A stretch of 64,000 bases of DNA, taken from positions 62,001 through 126,000 of the forward strand of contig NW_013657651.1 in the NCBI RefSeq assembly GCF_000142905.1. The letters are read 5' to 3'. Under the pieces are notes generated by a model. That model was not told where the DNA came from. It searched no databases and saw nothing but the letters and a program-made list of their open reading frames with translations. This document shows, in pieces, positions 10,247 through 21,566 of the stretch. Position 1 is the stretch's first letter; each line of letters starts with the position of its first letter. The stretch is from Thecamonas trahens ATCC 50062. Its lineage: Eukaryota; Apusozoa; Apusomonadida; Apusomonadidae. The position numbers were made by a program, and so were the translations under genes.

Positions 10247-11735
10247 TTAGCGGGACTCGCGCATCGCCTCCATTCGCGACAGCAAGAGCGAGGCGTTTGG
10301 GTCCTTGGCGACTGGGTACATGTGAAAGAACGGGCCGTTGGATGCGAGGCGGGTGACGACGAGGCCCTTGACGGCGTGGCGGGCGGGATCAAAGCCGGAG
10401 CTCGGGTCCGCAGCGAGAGCGGCGTAGAGTGAGCAGTGGTCAAAGTTGATCATCTCATCGAGCTCGTGGTAGAACAAGAGGCGTGGGCCGGAGACGGCTT
10501 TCCAGGCGGTGGCAGCATCGAGTTTCCAGCCAAAGGCAACAATGAGCCGCGAGCCAAGCGGCGCGAGGGCGCCAAAGTGGGCGAGGGCGAGAAAGAGCGG
10601 GGCAGCAGCAAGGAGAAACTGGAAAAAGTGCAGGGCGAGGCGGATGGCGATGAACCATGACGAGAGTGGCGAGCCAAAGAAAAGAGCGCGCCGATAGCGA
10701 GGACCGGGACCGAGAGCGTGGCAAAGGCGACGGTGCGATGAGAGGTATGTGCGGCGAGCGAGGCCCACCAGTGCGGCAGCTTGTCGCGTGGAATGCTGGC
10801 AGCGTTGTTGGCTACGAGGTCCGAGATGGCGTACGCCATGCCCAGCCAACAGGCGACGGTCCATGCAGCGACCCACGGGCCGAGCGAGTCAGTGGTGGAA
10901 GAGAAGAGCATGCCAAGAACGGCAGCGAGGACGGCGACAAATAAGCCGACAATGAGCGCCATCGGCCCGGAGCGGAGATGGTGCGGGACAACAGCAGCGA
11001 GCGAGGCAAACGAGCGGTCCGAGACAAAGGTTCCCGCCGGGCCACAGGCTGCGCGGGCGAGCGCAACCGCGCCGCCGCCCATCGAGTGGCCATAGAGCAT
11101 GACGTCCTCGGGAGCGACGCCAAACTCGGAGCCAAGAAAGGCGATGGCGCCGAGGACATCATCGACGAGGTCATCGCCGCGGAGCGGAACGCCAGTCGAC
11201 CGCCCGACGCCGCGATAGTTGAACAGCAGCAGCGAGGTTGCGGCGCCATGGAGAGACGAGGCCTCTAGCATGATCTCCTCGTAGCACACGCCATTGGCGT
11301 TGGCCATCACCATCCATGGGCCACTGCCGTTGGGCGATCTCAGATACAGCACTCCGTCCAGGACCGGGGACGCCTCGGTCGAGACGGCGGAGGACGAGCT
11401 CGGGCCGGCCGAGGGGAAGGAGACGCAGCGCCAGTTTGTGGGAGCAGAATCGATGGCCTCTTGGCGAAGCTCATCGTAGACCTCGGGCCGCATACGCGAG
11501 ACGATTGTCGAGGGAAGCAACAGGGAGACGACAACGAGGTTGCGGACGAGGATGATGGCGGCAGTGGCGCCGAGGGAGGAGGTGATGGCCCAGATGATGA
11601 GGAGGGGTAGCGAGGTCGGCGAGGGGGAGGGGGGAGACGAGGGAGCGAGGACGGCACAGGAAAGCCACCATACGCCCGACGAGAGTGCGAGGGCAGTCGC
11701 CGCCGCTGGTGTGGTGAAGCCACGGGTGGGGCCAT
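10247..11735 (-). CDS. Alpha/beta-hydrolase with membrane segments (apparent frameshift near 10682)
   Basis: The central frame holds LYLRSPNGSGPWMVMANANG, NYRGVGRSTG, and the nucleophile elbow LYGHSMGGGAVALARAACG, the GxSxG serine of an alpha/beta hydrolase. C-terminal sequence including FYHELDEMINFDHCSLYAAL is in the -1 frame; one extra base in the A4 run at 10680-10683 restores it. The start is unsure. The main frame has ATGs only at 11493 or upstream through the poly-G tract (11862). The ATG at 11735, directly after the C-tract on the coding strand, fits if one more base is missing around 11724-11731; with both corrections the protein is 496 residues. Hydrophobic helices precede and follow the elbow, so it is probably membrane-bound. 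Substrate unknown. It converges on the coiled-coil gene at 29 bp. Confidence 0.75.
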
Positions 11736-11774
11736 GGGCTAGGGATTGGCGTGGAGTGGCGTGGAGCGGGGGGA

Positions 11775-11798
11775 GGGGGGGGGGGGGGGGGGGGGGGG
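11775..11798. repeat. G24 homopolymer
   Basis: Twenty-four consecutive G follow a shorter G6 run at 11768-11773. On the coding strand of the hydrolase gene this is a C-tract immediately upstream of its likely ATG. Confidence 0.9.
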
Positions 11799-11856
11799 CA
11801 GCGTTGTCTGCGGCGAGACTCGCCCGCCACGGGTGAGCAACATGGCCACGCCCAAT

Positions 11857-11962
11857 CCACATCGATCCTCTCCTACGCAGACCCCAACCACCCATGATCC
11901 ATGTATGCCCCACATCGATCCTCTCCTACGCAGACCCCAACCACCTATGATCCATGTATGCC
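11857..11962. repeat. 53-bp tandem duplication
   Basis: Two adjacent copies of a 53-bp unit beginning CCACATCGATCCTCTCCTAC differ at one visible position (CCC versus CCT before ATGATCC). The unit lies in the spacer between divergent genes. Confidence 0.9.
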
Positions 11963-12502
11963 CCACCGGTCGCACCATCAGCCATCGCTCAACATCCGCT
12001 CAAGCGCCTAGATGTGGTCTCCATCTCTCTGGCATTCTCATCAACAGGCGATCGCCCGTTGTTGCGGTTGTGCGCCAGACTGGCTTTCGCTTGGGCAACG
12101 CTAGGTGGCGCGCGTGTCATGCCGACGACACCGACGTCGCGGGCTGGCACACCATCCAATCTTAATCTGTACATGATGCTGTTCACGCTGTCATCGTTAC
12201 CAGGCCGGACGCTGAGATCCGTTCCGATAAGGAGCCGCCAGGTAAGCTGCCGTGGATCTCGTCGTCGTACCATGGCGAGCAGCTCGATTGCGACCCAGAC
12301 GCATAGCTCCGTCCGCCCCATCTACTCCCCCAACAACCACAGTTAGCCACGCCTGCCATCAACACTCATCCTCGCCATCCCTGTCCCAATCGCGCGCCCA
12401 TCTCGCCCCCAATCTGCCCGAAAGAAATTGTTCGCCAGAAACCGCACCCCCCTCTCGCCGCCGGAGCCGTCAACCCGGCCGCCGACCACCCAACTCGTGA
12501 CC
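11963..12502. other. Intergenic spacer, promoter region of two divergent genes
   Basis: Short frames occur on both strands but lack the third-position bias seen in neighbouring genes, and no family is recognisable. The 3' part becomes CA- and C-rich before the ATG at 12503. Confidence 0.45.
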
Positions 12503-13045
12503 ATGTCCCGGGTCGGCTCGTGCGCATACCTCCTCCAGCAGGGCTCCCAGGTGTACGCAGTCACGTCGTCTGACCCTCAACTGCGGAGCACACGGAGGTC
12601 TGGCCGAGCCATTCTTGCTCGTCGTCGCCAGGCAGCTGCTGCAGCTGCCGCCGCTGGCGTCACGGACCCGACTACCACCCGCGTGCCAAGACCGACACGG
12701 TCGGGTGAACGACTGGCGGCTTCGGCCATGGCTCGGCGACCGAGATCAGTGCCTCTTGATCAGCGTATGGCTTCAAAGACTGATTACTCGGCAAACTACA
12801 TCGGATTTCCTGTTCAGACCGTGGCTTCCTTGAACAAGGTCCCCGTCCCCTTTGCCCCGTCCGCTACCCGCAACCGCATCGCCTCGGATGATCTCCGCCG
12901 CCCGCGCAAGAACGCATCAGTCATCGCCATGGGTCCCGACAAGGGTCCGTTCCGCCAGCTGCCGGCTGCCACATACCGATCCACATACGACGACTCGTAC
13001 ACATACACATCTACCCGCAACCCCAATGCGGTCCTCCAGATCTAA
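12503..13045 (+). CDS. Small basic Tyr-rich protein, possibly axonemal
   Basis: The frame is open upstream, but I chose the ATG at 12503 (MSRVGSCAYLL), giving 180 residues. The protein is basic, with an Ala run near residue 45, the motif TDYSANYIGFP in the middle and a Tyr/Thr/Ser-rich tail (STYDDSYTYTSTRNP). Short Tyr-containing repeats of this kind are common in flagellar microtubule-associated proteins of flagellates, so an axonemal role is possible but unproven. It converges on the giant BEACH-like gene with 61 bp between stops. Confidence 0.55.
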   Translation: MSRVGSCAYLLQQGSQVYAVTSSDPQLRSTRRSGRAILARRRQAAAAAAAAGVTDPTTTRVPRPTRSGERLAASAMARRPRSVPLDQRMASKTDYSANYIGFPVQTVASLNKVPVPFAPSATRNRIASDDLRRPRKNASVIAMGPDKGPFRQLPAATYRSTYDDSYTYTSTRNPNAVLQI

Positions 13046-13106
13046 ACCTCTTTGCACTCGCCCACAACCACACCCATGTCACCATCTCTCCATACATTGG
13101 CCATCT

Positions 13107-16100
13107 CTATCCATCGGATGAAAACGAAAACGAGGAGAACTCCGTCGACTCGGGCCGGAAGAGCACAACATCGGGCACTGCGGTCAGCTGTGGCGTACCT
13201 GCGACTGCATCACGGATACCCTTGCTCTTGTCCTTGCTCTTGGCCTTGCTCTTGCTCTTGCTCTTGCTCTTGCCCTTACCCTTGGCCTTGGCCTTGCTCT
13301 TGCCCCTGCCCTTGCTCTTGTGCTTGGCTTTGGCTTTGGCCTTGCTCTTGGCCCGATCACCGCCGCCAGTGCCCGGCATCGCCAGCGATTGCGCAGCCAG
13401 GCGCCGCTCACGCCGCCGTCCGAGCCCATCGCCGTCAACAGCCGCTATTGGCGCAGCCTCATTGTTGCGACCGGTCGACAGCGCCCGTGCTTCGCTGTAT
13501 GGCGCCAGCACTGTCCCGCGCCACATAGCCCGCCCGGCGAGCCAAGCCTCGCGCCGTGTCGCTGCCAACGCCGCAAATCGTTCGCTCTCGTGCCGCACAA
13601 TGCGCGCCCTCATCTTGGCCACCGCCGCCCGTGCACCTTCCGCCCGTGCACCTTCGCCGCTCTTCTCGGCGGCGGCTACCGCCGCTCGCCGCCGCTTGGA
13701 CCGCTTGCTCTCAGCCTTGGCTGCAGCCTTATTTCGCGCCGCGTCGATTGGTCTTAGCGCAGCCGTGAGCCGCACCTCGATCGCCGTCCGCGTCTCGACC
13801 AGCTCAGCAGAGTTGAACCACCGCAGAAACTCGCCGGTGTCGTACAACGGGTCGTACTCATCCATCTCGTCAGGATCCACAGCGAGCACCCCAGGCAGTC
13901 GTGCAAAGTAGTTCTCCACATGCGGATCGCGAATGATCCGCCGCAACACCTTGGCGTTCTCCGCCACAGGCGCAAACACATCGCGCAAAATCTCAAAGAT
14001 CCGCGCCTGCACCCCGGGCAGCTCGGCCGCATGCAGAAACAGCCGGAGAAGGAGGACGAGCCCGCCAGAATCGCGGAATAGCGGCTGCGCCGCAATCGTC
14101 TCAAAGTTGAAATTGACAAAGAACGACGAGAGCTCTAGAGGCGTCAATCGCCCGTCGAGCAAAACACCACCATGGCGTTGTGCACCTGCAACAAGCCCAC
14201 GTTCCGAATCAGCGTCCGCACTTCGGGTGTCGCGCGCCATGTCAGCGCGTGGATCGTGTTGATGATCCGCTCGCACAAGTTGGGCGAAAAGCCAGGCACG
14301 CTCTGCAAGCCCGAGAAGAGCACCACAAGACCCTTGACAAACGACGCGACCTCAAAGTTGCCCACGCCCTCGGCAGACCGCTCCTCGAGAAACCGCAGCA
14401 GCGAGCCGCGCGGATGCGCACCGCGTCCGCCGCCACTTGCAAGGATCGGGTACGCCGCCACAACGTCAAGCAGCGCTTCGCCAACAAGGAGTACAAACTG
14501 AGGCGCGTCCGTCATCCCGAGCAGCTTGCCGAGGAGCACAGGCCGCTTGCTCCCCAGGTCAAAGAGCAGCGTCCGCTGAAGAACAGGGAGAAAGCCAACC
14601 ACAACACGCGGCTCCGCCGCAATCCCGTCGCCGTCTCTACCACACAGCAGCTCCCGGCACCACTCCAGCCACGGCACATCCCACAGCTGCACCAGGTTTG
14701 CCTCGCGCGAGAACAGTCGCTCCAGCCGCGCAAAGATAAATGACGCCACGTCGTCGCCCACCCTCTCGCCGCCCTCGCCCAACACAAGCAGGAGGCTCTG
14801 CACAAACGCGACGTGCCGAACGAGCTCGCCGCGAGACAGCGCGCCCTTGCCTCCGGTGCCGTCAACCATTGCGGCGCGGAACGCCGAAAACCACTTGGCT
14901 GCCCCACGTGAGCCAAACTCGGTCGGTCCGGCCAGCCCGCTCGTCCCGGCCTCGTCGCGCTCCTCACCGCCGTCACCGTCGCCACAGCCATTCTCGTCGC
15001 CATCGTCACTCACATCTCCGGCCTCCTCGCCTAGCATGATCGAGTCAGAGCCTTCGTCACCCAGAGCCTCGAGCCCGGCCCCGCCTGACGCCATCAGCAC
15101 AAACGACGGCGAGAATAGCATCGGCGGTCCGGACCTCCCGCGCTCACGCCCGCTCACGCTCCCGCGCCGCGTCTCGCGCGCGTGAAACTCCGCTCCGTTG
15201 ACAATCAAGCTCTCCAGCGCGCTTACTCCGGGCTTGTCCATCTCGAACCCGCACAACGCCTCGCCCACCAGTCGCGGCAGCGCAAGCGCCTCCACCGCCT
15301 GCAAGCTTGTCTTCGGCCGATACTGCAGGAGCAGCGAGAGCAGCGAGAGGGCTGCCTGTCGCATACGCGCGCTGTGAGAGCCCACAGCCACGGCCACAAA
15401 CTCAAAGAGCCGCCGCCCTAGGCCGAACACCTGCTCCAGCAGCGGTGACACCACCGCAACCTCCTGCACAACCATAAGAAAGAGCTCCACACGCACAGGC
15501 GCCACTTCCTCGCTCGACTCGCGCTCGTCCATCATAAACTCAAACAATGCCTCGAGCTGTCCGCACGAGAGCCAGCCCACCACACTTCGCATCAGCCGCA
15601 CCACAATGTGCGCAAGCTTCGGAAACACAAGTCCGATGCGGAGCATCCGCGGCAGCGCGTGTGGAAGCGCGAGGAGCGCCTCTACGTTGCCCGCTTCCGC
15701 CACTATCACGTCCACCAGGCCGTGCACCACCCGCCGTGGCACGCGTTCACTCCCGCTTCGGCCAAGCACGTCCAGCAGCGTCGCCACATACCCCGCGCGC
15801 AACACCGCGAGTTGCACACCGGCCCCGGTAGAAATCTCAGCTCCCGCAAGCCCGGACACAAGCGGGTACACCAGTGCAAACGGAATGTCGGAGCTCTCCT
15901 CAAACTCGGATCCCGGCAAAAGGTAGCGCACTAGCTCGGCGCCCGCAAGGTCGTCGTGAAGCTGTCGTCCCAGGCTTCCGCCTGCACTTCGCGCCGAGCC
16001 CACCGCCACACACAGCCCGAGAAGCTGGAACGAGGCAAACAGGACCTTGTCGCGTGCCTTGCGCATCTGCACCTCGTCTGGCCCGCGCACAAGCGCCGGA

Positions 16101-19100
16101 AGCACGCCCACCATTCCGCCAAGCACATCGATGCTCGACGCGAGGCTCGGCTCGTCTACCACCGCTTCGGTGCCTCGCACTCCGCGCACGCCAGCCAGCA
16201 GCCTCAACTCTGCCGTCGTGATGGCGCCCGCCCGCTTCGCTGGCGAGCCGAGCCCGCCAGAGCCCGAGCTCTTGCCCGACGGTGAGCCCGCTGCAGATCC
16301 AGGAGAGTGCGCGCTGCTTCCAGCTAGTGACACCGCTTGCGACGCAACCAGCTTGCCGCGCACCATCTCGTGGTCGCCTGCGCCGAGCTCGTACCAGGCC
16401 AGCACCTCGTCGTCGCCGACCGCCCCACCCACCACGTACACGTCCGAGACAGCGCCAGAAAACCCGCCGCCGTCGGTGCCGACCTCGACCCGTGCCGCAC
16501 CTCCGCTTGCCACCTCGCGCGCAACCAGCTCCGCCTCTTCGACCTCGGTTGTTACACTCGCCCCGTTGATGTACACCCGCGTTCGCCCAGCCCCGTTCAC
16601 GCTCACCACCAGAGCATTGAACTGCGAGTTGCCGGCAACAAGCGCGTGAGGCAGCACAACCTGCGCCTCGCCCACCGTCACTCGCACCATATACATCCGG
16701 CCGTCGGCTTTGCTCACAGGCCCAACACAGCCGTCGTTTGTCAGTGTCGAGCCCGACGAGACAGACGCCGAGTCGACCGTCCGCGACTCGGCCATGGCGC
16801 CGCTGCTTCCGCCGCTGGCCGCCCGGTCGCGCGAGCACGACCGCTGCCGTCGGGCCGGGCCGCTCAGCAACGGCACAAAGGCGAGCTCGAGTATCACTTC
16901 GCGATCATTCTGCACGCGAAGCAGCACCATTGCACTCTCGCTTCCGCCGTCAGCGCTGGTCCAAGTGCTCGCTTCGAGCGCGACCCAGCATGAGATCGCC
17001 CACGGTGAGTTAAGGGCCGTAGCCTCGAGCTCGGTGAAAAGCGCGCTGTCGCTGCCAGCTCCGTACGGTCCGCCGGGCGCGGCGCTTCCAAGCAGCACCA
17101 CAGTCCGCGGTCGTGCCGAGTACGCCATTCCAGCAAGGGCATGGAGAATGTCCTCGCGTAACCGGTCGCGCTCGCGCCGCGCAAGCACGAGGCCCAGTTC
17201 GCTTTCGCTGCCCCATAGCCCGTCTCCAAGCCCCGCCAGAGCGTCGAGCGTCTTTTGCAGTTGCTGCGGCCAGATGGCCGTCGCACCAACCAGCCGCGCA
17301 AGGTCAAGATACATGGTCCGAGTCGACGGCAGCAGCTGGCTCGAGGGCGTCAGCGCAAGGTCGAGAAGTGTGGCGTAGCCCGAGGCCCGCGCAAACACAA
17401 TCGCGTTTCCGCGCGACGCCTGCACAAGCGCATGCACCAGTAGCAGCGGCGAGAGCGGATCGAGATCGTCCAGCAGTGGCAGCGCCGCGAGCACAAGGCT
17501 GGCCCCGGCCACAGACAGGAAGCGCACCCCGCGCAGCGCTTCTGTCGCCAGCGGTGAGTGGAACGCCGACGACGCTGTCAGCTGCGCTGCAGGCCGCGAC
17601 GCCACAACGTGGCCCGGCTCTACCAGCCCGCCACGGTAGACAACCCGCCGCCCGCGAATCCGCGATCCCGAGCTGCTCCTGCGCTGCGACGCCGACTCGG
17701 ACGACCGCCGTGACGATGACGACGCCCGCGACCGGATCCGCGATCGCGCAGACCGCGACGACGCCCGCGATGCCGATGGCGCTGTTGACGTGTTTGAGAC
17801 TGTTGTCGAGATCGACGAGACCGAGCCTGTCGATGAGACCGACAACATCGCCCCGCCTTCGCCACCCACCGTCTTGGATGCGGCAACAGAGAGCGCAATG
17901 AGGTCTTCCGTCGAGGTGATGGTCCGGAACGAGGCCACCGAGCTGGCCCGCGCATTGCCCAGCGACGGCGATGGTAGCAGCAGCATGTCACCTTGGTACG
18001 CTGCATGGTGCTGCGGGCCATGCGAAGTCGACATCGACGCAATCGAGAGCGACGACGCAGACTTGTGAATCGGCTTGGCAAACGCCGGTCCCGAGCTCGA
18101 GCCCGAGCCATGCACAACCGGTTGCGCCTCTCGCACCAGATCGTGTGCCGTCAGCAAAGCCCGCGCCGAGCTGAGCGCCAGCGGCAACGTCGGTTCGCTG
18201 CGATCAACCTCAGCCATGACCGCGGCCAGCTTGGGCGCGCGGACCGAGTCGCCCAACGACGACGAGACCGTGGTCGTGGTCGATGGCAGCAGATGCAGCT
18301 CGCTGAGAACGGCCGTCACCGACGGGCGCACGGCCATGTCCACCAGGCGGTAGAAGAGAGGCAACGGGAGCTGCGTCCGCATCCCGCGCTCGCCCAGGCC
18401 TACCAGGACCCGTGTCAGCTGCTCCATCTCGCTTTGGCTTGCCCGTCCAGCCCACAGCCGGCAGAGCGTGTCAACGACGGCGAGCGCAATCGTCGGTGGC
18501 GCTCCGGGTGCCTCGAGCGTCCGTGGAAGAGAGAGCAGGACCATAAGCGTCTCGCGTGACGCCGCCATCGCTCGTCCAGCGTCTGCCGACGTTGACACCA
18601 GCGCGTTGATTCCGTGCAGGAGCGCGGCAGCGACGCCTGCGCTCAGCCCAGGTGCAGAGAGCAGAGCCGTGTAGACTTTTGCGGCGTCCGGTGTAGCAGA
18701 CGGCAGTGTGATGAGGGTATTGAGAAGCCAGATAAGGCCGTGAATCAGTTCGGTAGGCGGTGGCGACGCCGATCGCGATCGCGGCACCAGCAGCGTTTGC
18801 AGGTGTGGCTGGACCATGGCGAGTGAGAGCGGCTCTGACGGGAGCCGTGCGAGAAGTACCAGCACCTTGATGACGCCCAGGCCGAGGTCAGCCGGTGGCA
18901 GGGAGCGTGGACCCGAGGTGGCTGACACCACAAACGGTTCCCGGGTGAGCAGCGCGCACACGTTGGTTGCCAGCGCTACGTACGACTCGGAGGCTACTGA
19001 CGGATGGGCCAGATGCAGGCTCAGCGCCGATGCCAACGAGTCCAGCAGCTCGGCCACCAACTCGGGCGCCAGCGGCGGCTGCGAGAGAAGAAGCTTGGAG

Positions 19101-20887
19101 AACTCAAAGAGAACCACACACGAGTGGTTGGTGAGAAGGAGCGAGCTGTAGTCGAGGAGAGCGAGGAGGCAAGGCCCGAGCCGCCCCACCGCATCGTCAT
19201 CAAGATGGACAAGGGCGAGGACCAGTCGCCCGATGCCGCCCGAGAGGAGGAGCATAAGTGCGTTGCACGGGTTTGCCACTAGCACGTCGAGTAAGCATTG
19301 CAGTGCGCTGACGACGCAGCTTGTTGCTGCGGGCCGCCGCACGCCGCTCTGCACCCGCACACCAACCTCGACCAACACCTCGAGCGCCCACAAGTTGCCT
19401 ACCAGCCTTGAGTTGCGGCCCTGGAGGACGAGGACAAAGAGTGCGTCAAAGGCGCGAGCGGCAAGAGCTGGTGGTGCCGCTGCCAGAGCCTCGGACGCCA
19501 GCACGCTCTCCATGGCCACTGCTGCTCCGGCTGAGGCCACCATGCGGCTTGCAGCCCGAGACGTGACTCCGAGCGCAGCAAGAAGGACAAGGCCGGCGGT
19601 CCGGGTCGCTACCGACGCGGCCTGTTCGACAGTCGCCACAATGGCCGCAACGTGGGCCATGAGCGGGTGCATGTCCGCGGCAGCCGCCGCCGATGGCGGC
19701 GCCCGCGCCTGCTGTCGCTGCAGCTCGTCAAACTCGAGCTGCGTGTCCGCGAGCTGTGCGGCGGTCGGGATGTGCTTGGGAAGAACGCGGCGAGAGTCGG
19801 TGCCGCTCACGTCATCGTCGATCGAGCCCAGCGACGGCGTCGGCCGCAGCGTCGCCGCAGTCTTGGACTCGAACATAGACGACATCATCGATGCCGCGTC
19901 AGTGAAGAGGCTTGCCACGTTGGTGAGGAGCGAGGGCTTGACCTCGGTCGCCGCGGGACCGGCTGGCGGCAGGCTGCCAGGTTGAGGTCCAAACCCGACA
20001 AGCGCCAGCGTAAGGACTCGGAGCGCAGCAGCAGCGACGTCATCAGCGACATCGTCTGCCCGTGCCCCTGCGTCGCCGGTCCCGCCTCCGGTGCTGGCGT
20101 TGCTCCCGTTGGTCGACGCACCGAGCTGAACCAGCCCCGCGAGCACATCCGGTGTGCCGCAGACCAGCGCATCGACTGCCGGTACGCCAATGACATGCGC
20201 CAGCATGCCCATGATTTTGCGAGCGGCATACAGTGAGGAATGTGCGGCCGCCAGTCCCGCCCTGGCCAACAGCAGGCCTAGATGTGGGACAGTGGTGGCA
20301 AGGCGCTTTCCGTCCGAGCTCGTGATCAGTAGATCCAAGACAGCAAAGGCCGAGCGAGCGTCCGGACGAGAAGCATGTGGATCATTCAAGATCCAGGCGA
20401 GCATACAAGCAGTCTCTTCCGGTCGCTGGAGCAGGGCAGCTGGCGAAGGGCGATCTGGCGACGAGGCCGGTGAGGCAAAGGCTAAGTCCGAGTACGCCGA
20501 GTGAAAGGCATTGGCAAAGGCGGTGAGAGCATCAGTAGCTTCATCACTTGGCAGCGGTGGCTCTATTCTCTCTGCCATTGCCCCCATTCTTGTCATGGTC
20601 TCGATCTTGCTCCCATGGCTCTTCTCCATGCCTAACTCTTCCTCCCTCCCGGCCAGTGCCTCCATGCCCACCTCCACCATTGCCAAAGAGGCATATCTCT
20701 GCCATAGCCGGTCCAAGCTCGTCCGCTCCCCACCTGGTGCAAGGGCAAGTAACGACCGCATCGGAGAAGGGGGAACGTTGTGCTGGAAGGGGTGGAAAGA
20801 AGGGAGGTGTGACCTGTCGTCTTCGTGTGGCCTGGCCTGCCCGTCTCCGGTGAGCTCTCTGGCGCGACCTGGTCCCTCTCTCCCCAT
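13107..20887 (-). CDS. Giant BEACH-family-like protein lacking a BEACH domain (apparent frameshift near 14163)
   Basis: The frame from ATG 20887 stops at 14144, and coding sequence continues in the -1 frame to the stop at 13107. One extra base in the A4 run at 14161-14164 joins them (NAMVVFLLDGRLTPLELSSFF), giving 2,593 residues. Most of the protein is armadillo/HEAT-like Leu/Ala-rich helices. A concanavalin-A/LamG-like domain lies near residues 1290-1520 (PWAISCWVALEAST...TRVYINGASVTT...FSGAVSDVYVV), as in WDFY3, neurobeachin and SPIRRIG. The segment EFLRWFNSAELVETRTAIEVR and the basic helix after it resemble the linker just before PH-BEACH. Here the protein ends in a Lys/Ala/Ser-rich tail instead of PH, BEACH and WD40 domains. 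BEACH proteins act in membrane traffic and selective autophagy; this one could be a scaffold or a truncated copy. Confidence 0.72.
13207..13365. repeat. Lys/Ser/Ala-Lys coding microsatellite
   Basis: A hexamer-like repeat (CTTGCT / CTTGCC on the plus strand) encodes an alternating KSKAKAKGK tail of the BEACH-like protein. A similar repeat encodes the Lys/Gly tract of the gene at 37149-37811. Confidence 0.8.
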
Positions 20888-21108
20888 CCTGGCCTGGTGG
20901 TCTTCGTCGTCTTATCTTCATACTCATACGAATGACCAATTCATGCGCCAAAAAAGGACATGAAGGATCGAACCTGTCATGGTGATTGATGAGGAGGGTG
21001 TGTGTGGTCATACGGCTGATCGGACGAACGTATGTGGGAAGGGTATGGCTCATCGATTACGATCCTGGGAACCAGGATCATCATGGGCAGAAAGGGCAGA
21101 ATGAGTAT

Positions 21109-21146
<38 letters not shown>
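21109..21146. repeat. G38 homopolymer
   Basis: An uninterrupted run of 38 G, the longest homopolymer in the window. Its true length in the genome is uncertain because such runs are hard to sequence. Confidence 0.9.
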
Positions 21147-21148
<2 letters not shown>

Positions 21149-21418
21149 ATACTACTCACCAGGCTTTCACAACTTGGTTCGCGATGGACAGATAGATGAT
21201 TCCTATCGCGGACGAGCTGGACAAGACACAAGATGTGACTGTGCGTGGCAGTTGCGGCCAGTGTAGGCAAGGTGAGTCATGGGTAATCGATGAGCCATGG
21301 AGTTTGTTATCGATGTGGGCCATGGGCTTTCGATGGGCCATGGGTAGTCCCATTGTTAGACTCTTGCGATTGTTCAACGTTGGATTTGTCATGGCAGGCG
21401 CGCACCTCCTGCCCCTCA

Positions 21419-21525
21419 CCACACACACACACACCCATACCCATGCCACCACATACACCGCTCGCACAAACACGCACATACACACACACTCACACACACA
21501 CACACACACACACTCCCTCATACAC
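21419..21525. repeat. (CA)n microsatellite
   Basis: Three CA-rich blocks on the coding strand of the kinase gene lie 40 to 150 bp before its ATG. Similar blocks precede several other plus-strand genes in the window. Confidence 0.85.
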
Positions 21526-21566
21526 ACACTCCGTCTGCCTGTGTATCCCCCCCCCCCTCCAACACC

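Larger units (their letters stand above)
20888..21566. other. Divergent promoter region with long G-tract and CA repeats
   Basis: No gene is recognisable. From left to right it contains a short inverted repeat around 20962-20984 (CATGA...TCATG with a TTCGA loop), the G38 tract, a few GGGCCATGG-like repeats near 21290-21350, CA-rich repeats (21419-21525) and a C-tract directly before the ATG at 21567. It separates the BEACH-like gene (minus) from the kinase gene (plus). Confidence 0.55.

Noticed and set aside
20957-20985. Hairpin with TTCGA loop followed by a T-run on the minus strand, possible pol III gene
   Set aside because: No A box or tRNA acceptor pairing; the stem is short and interrupted.
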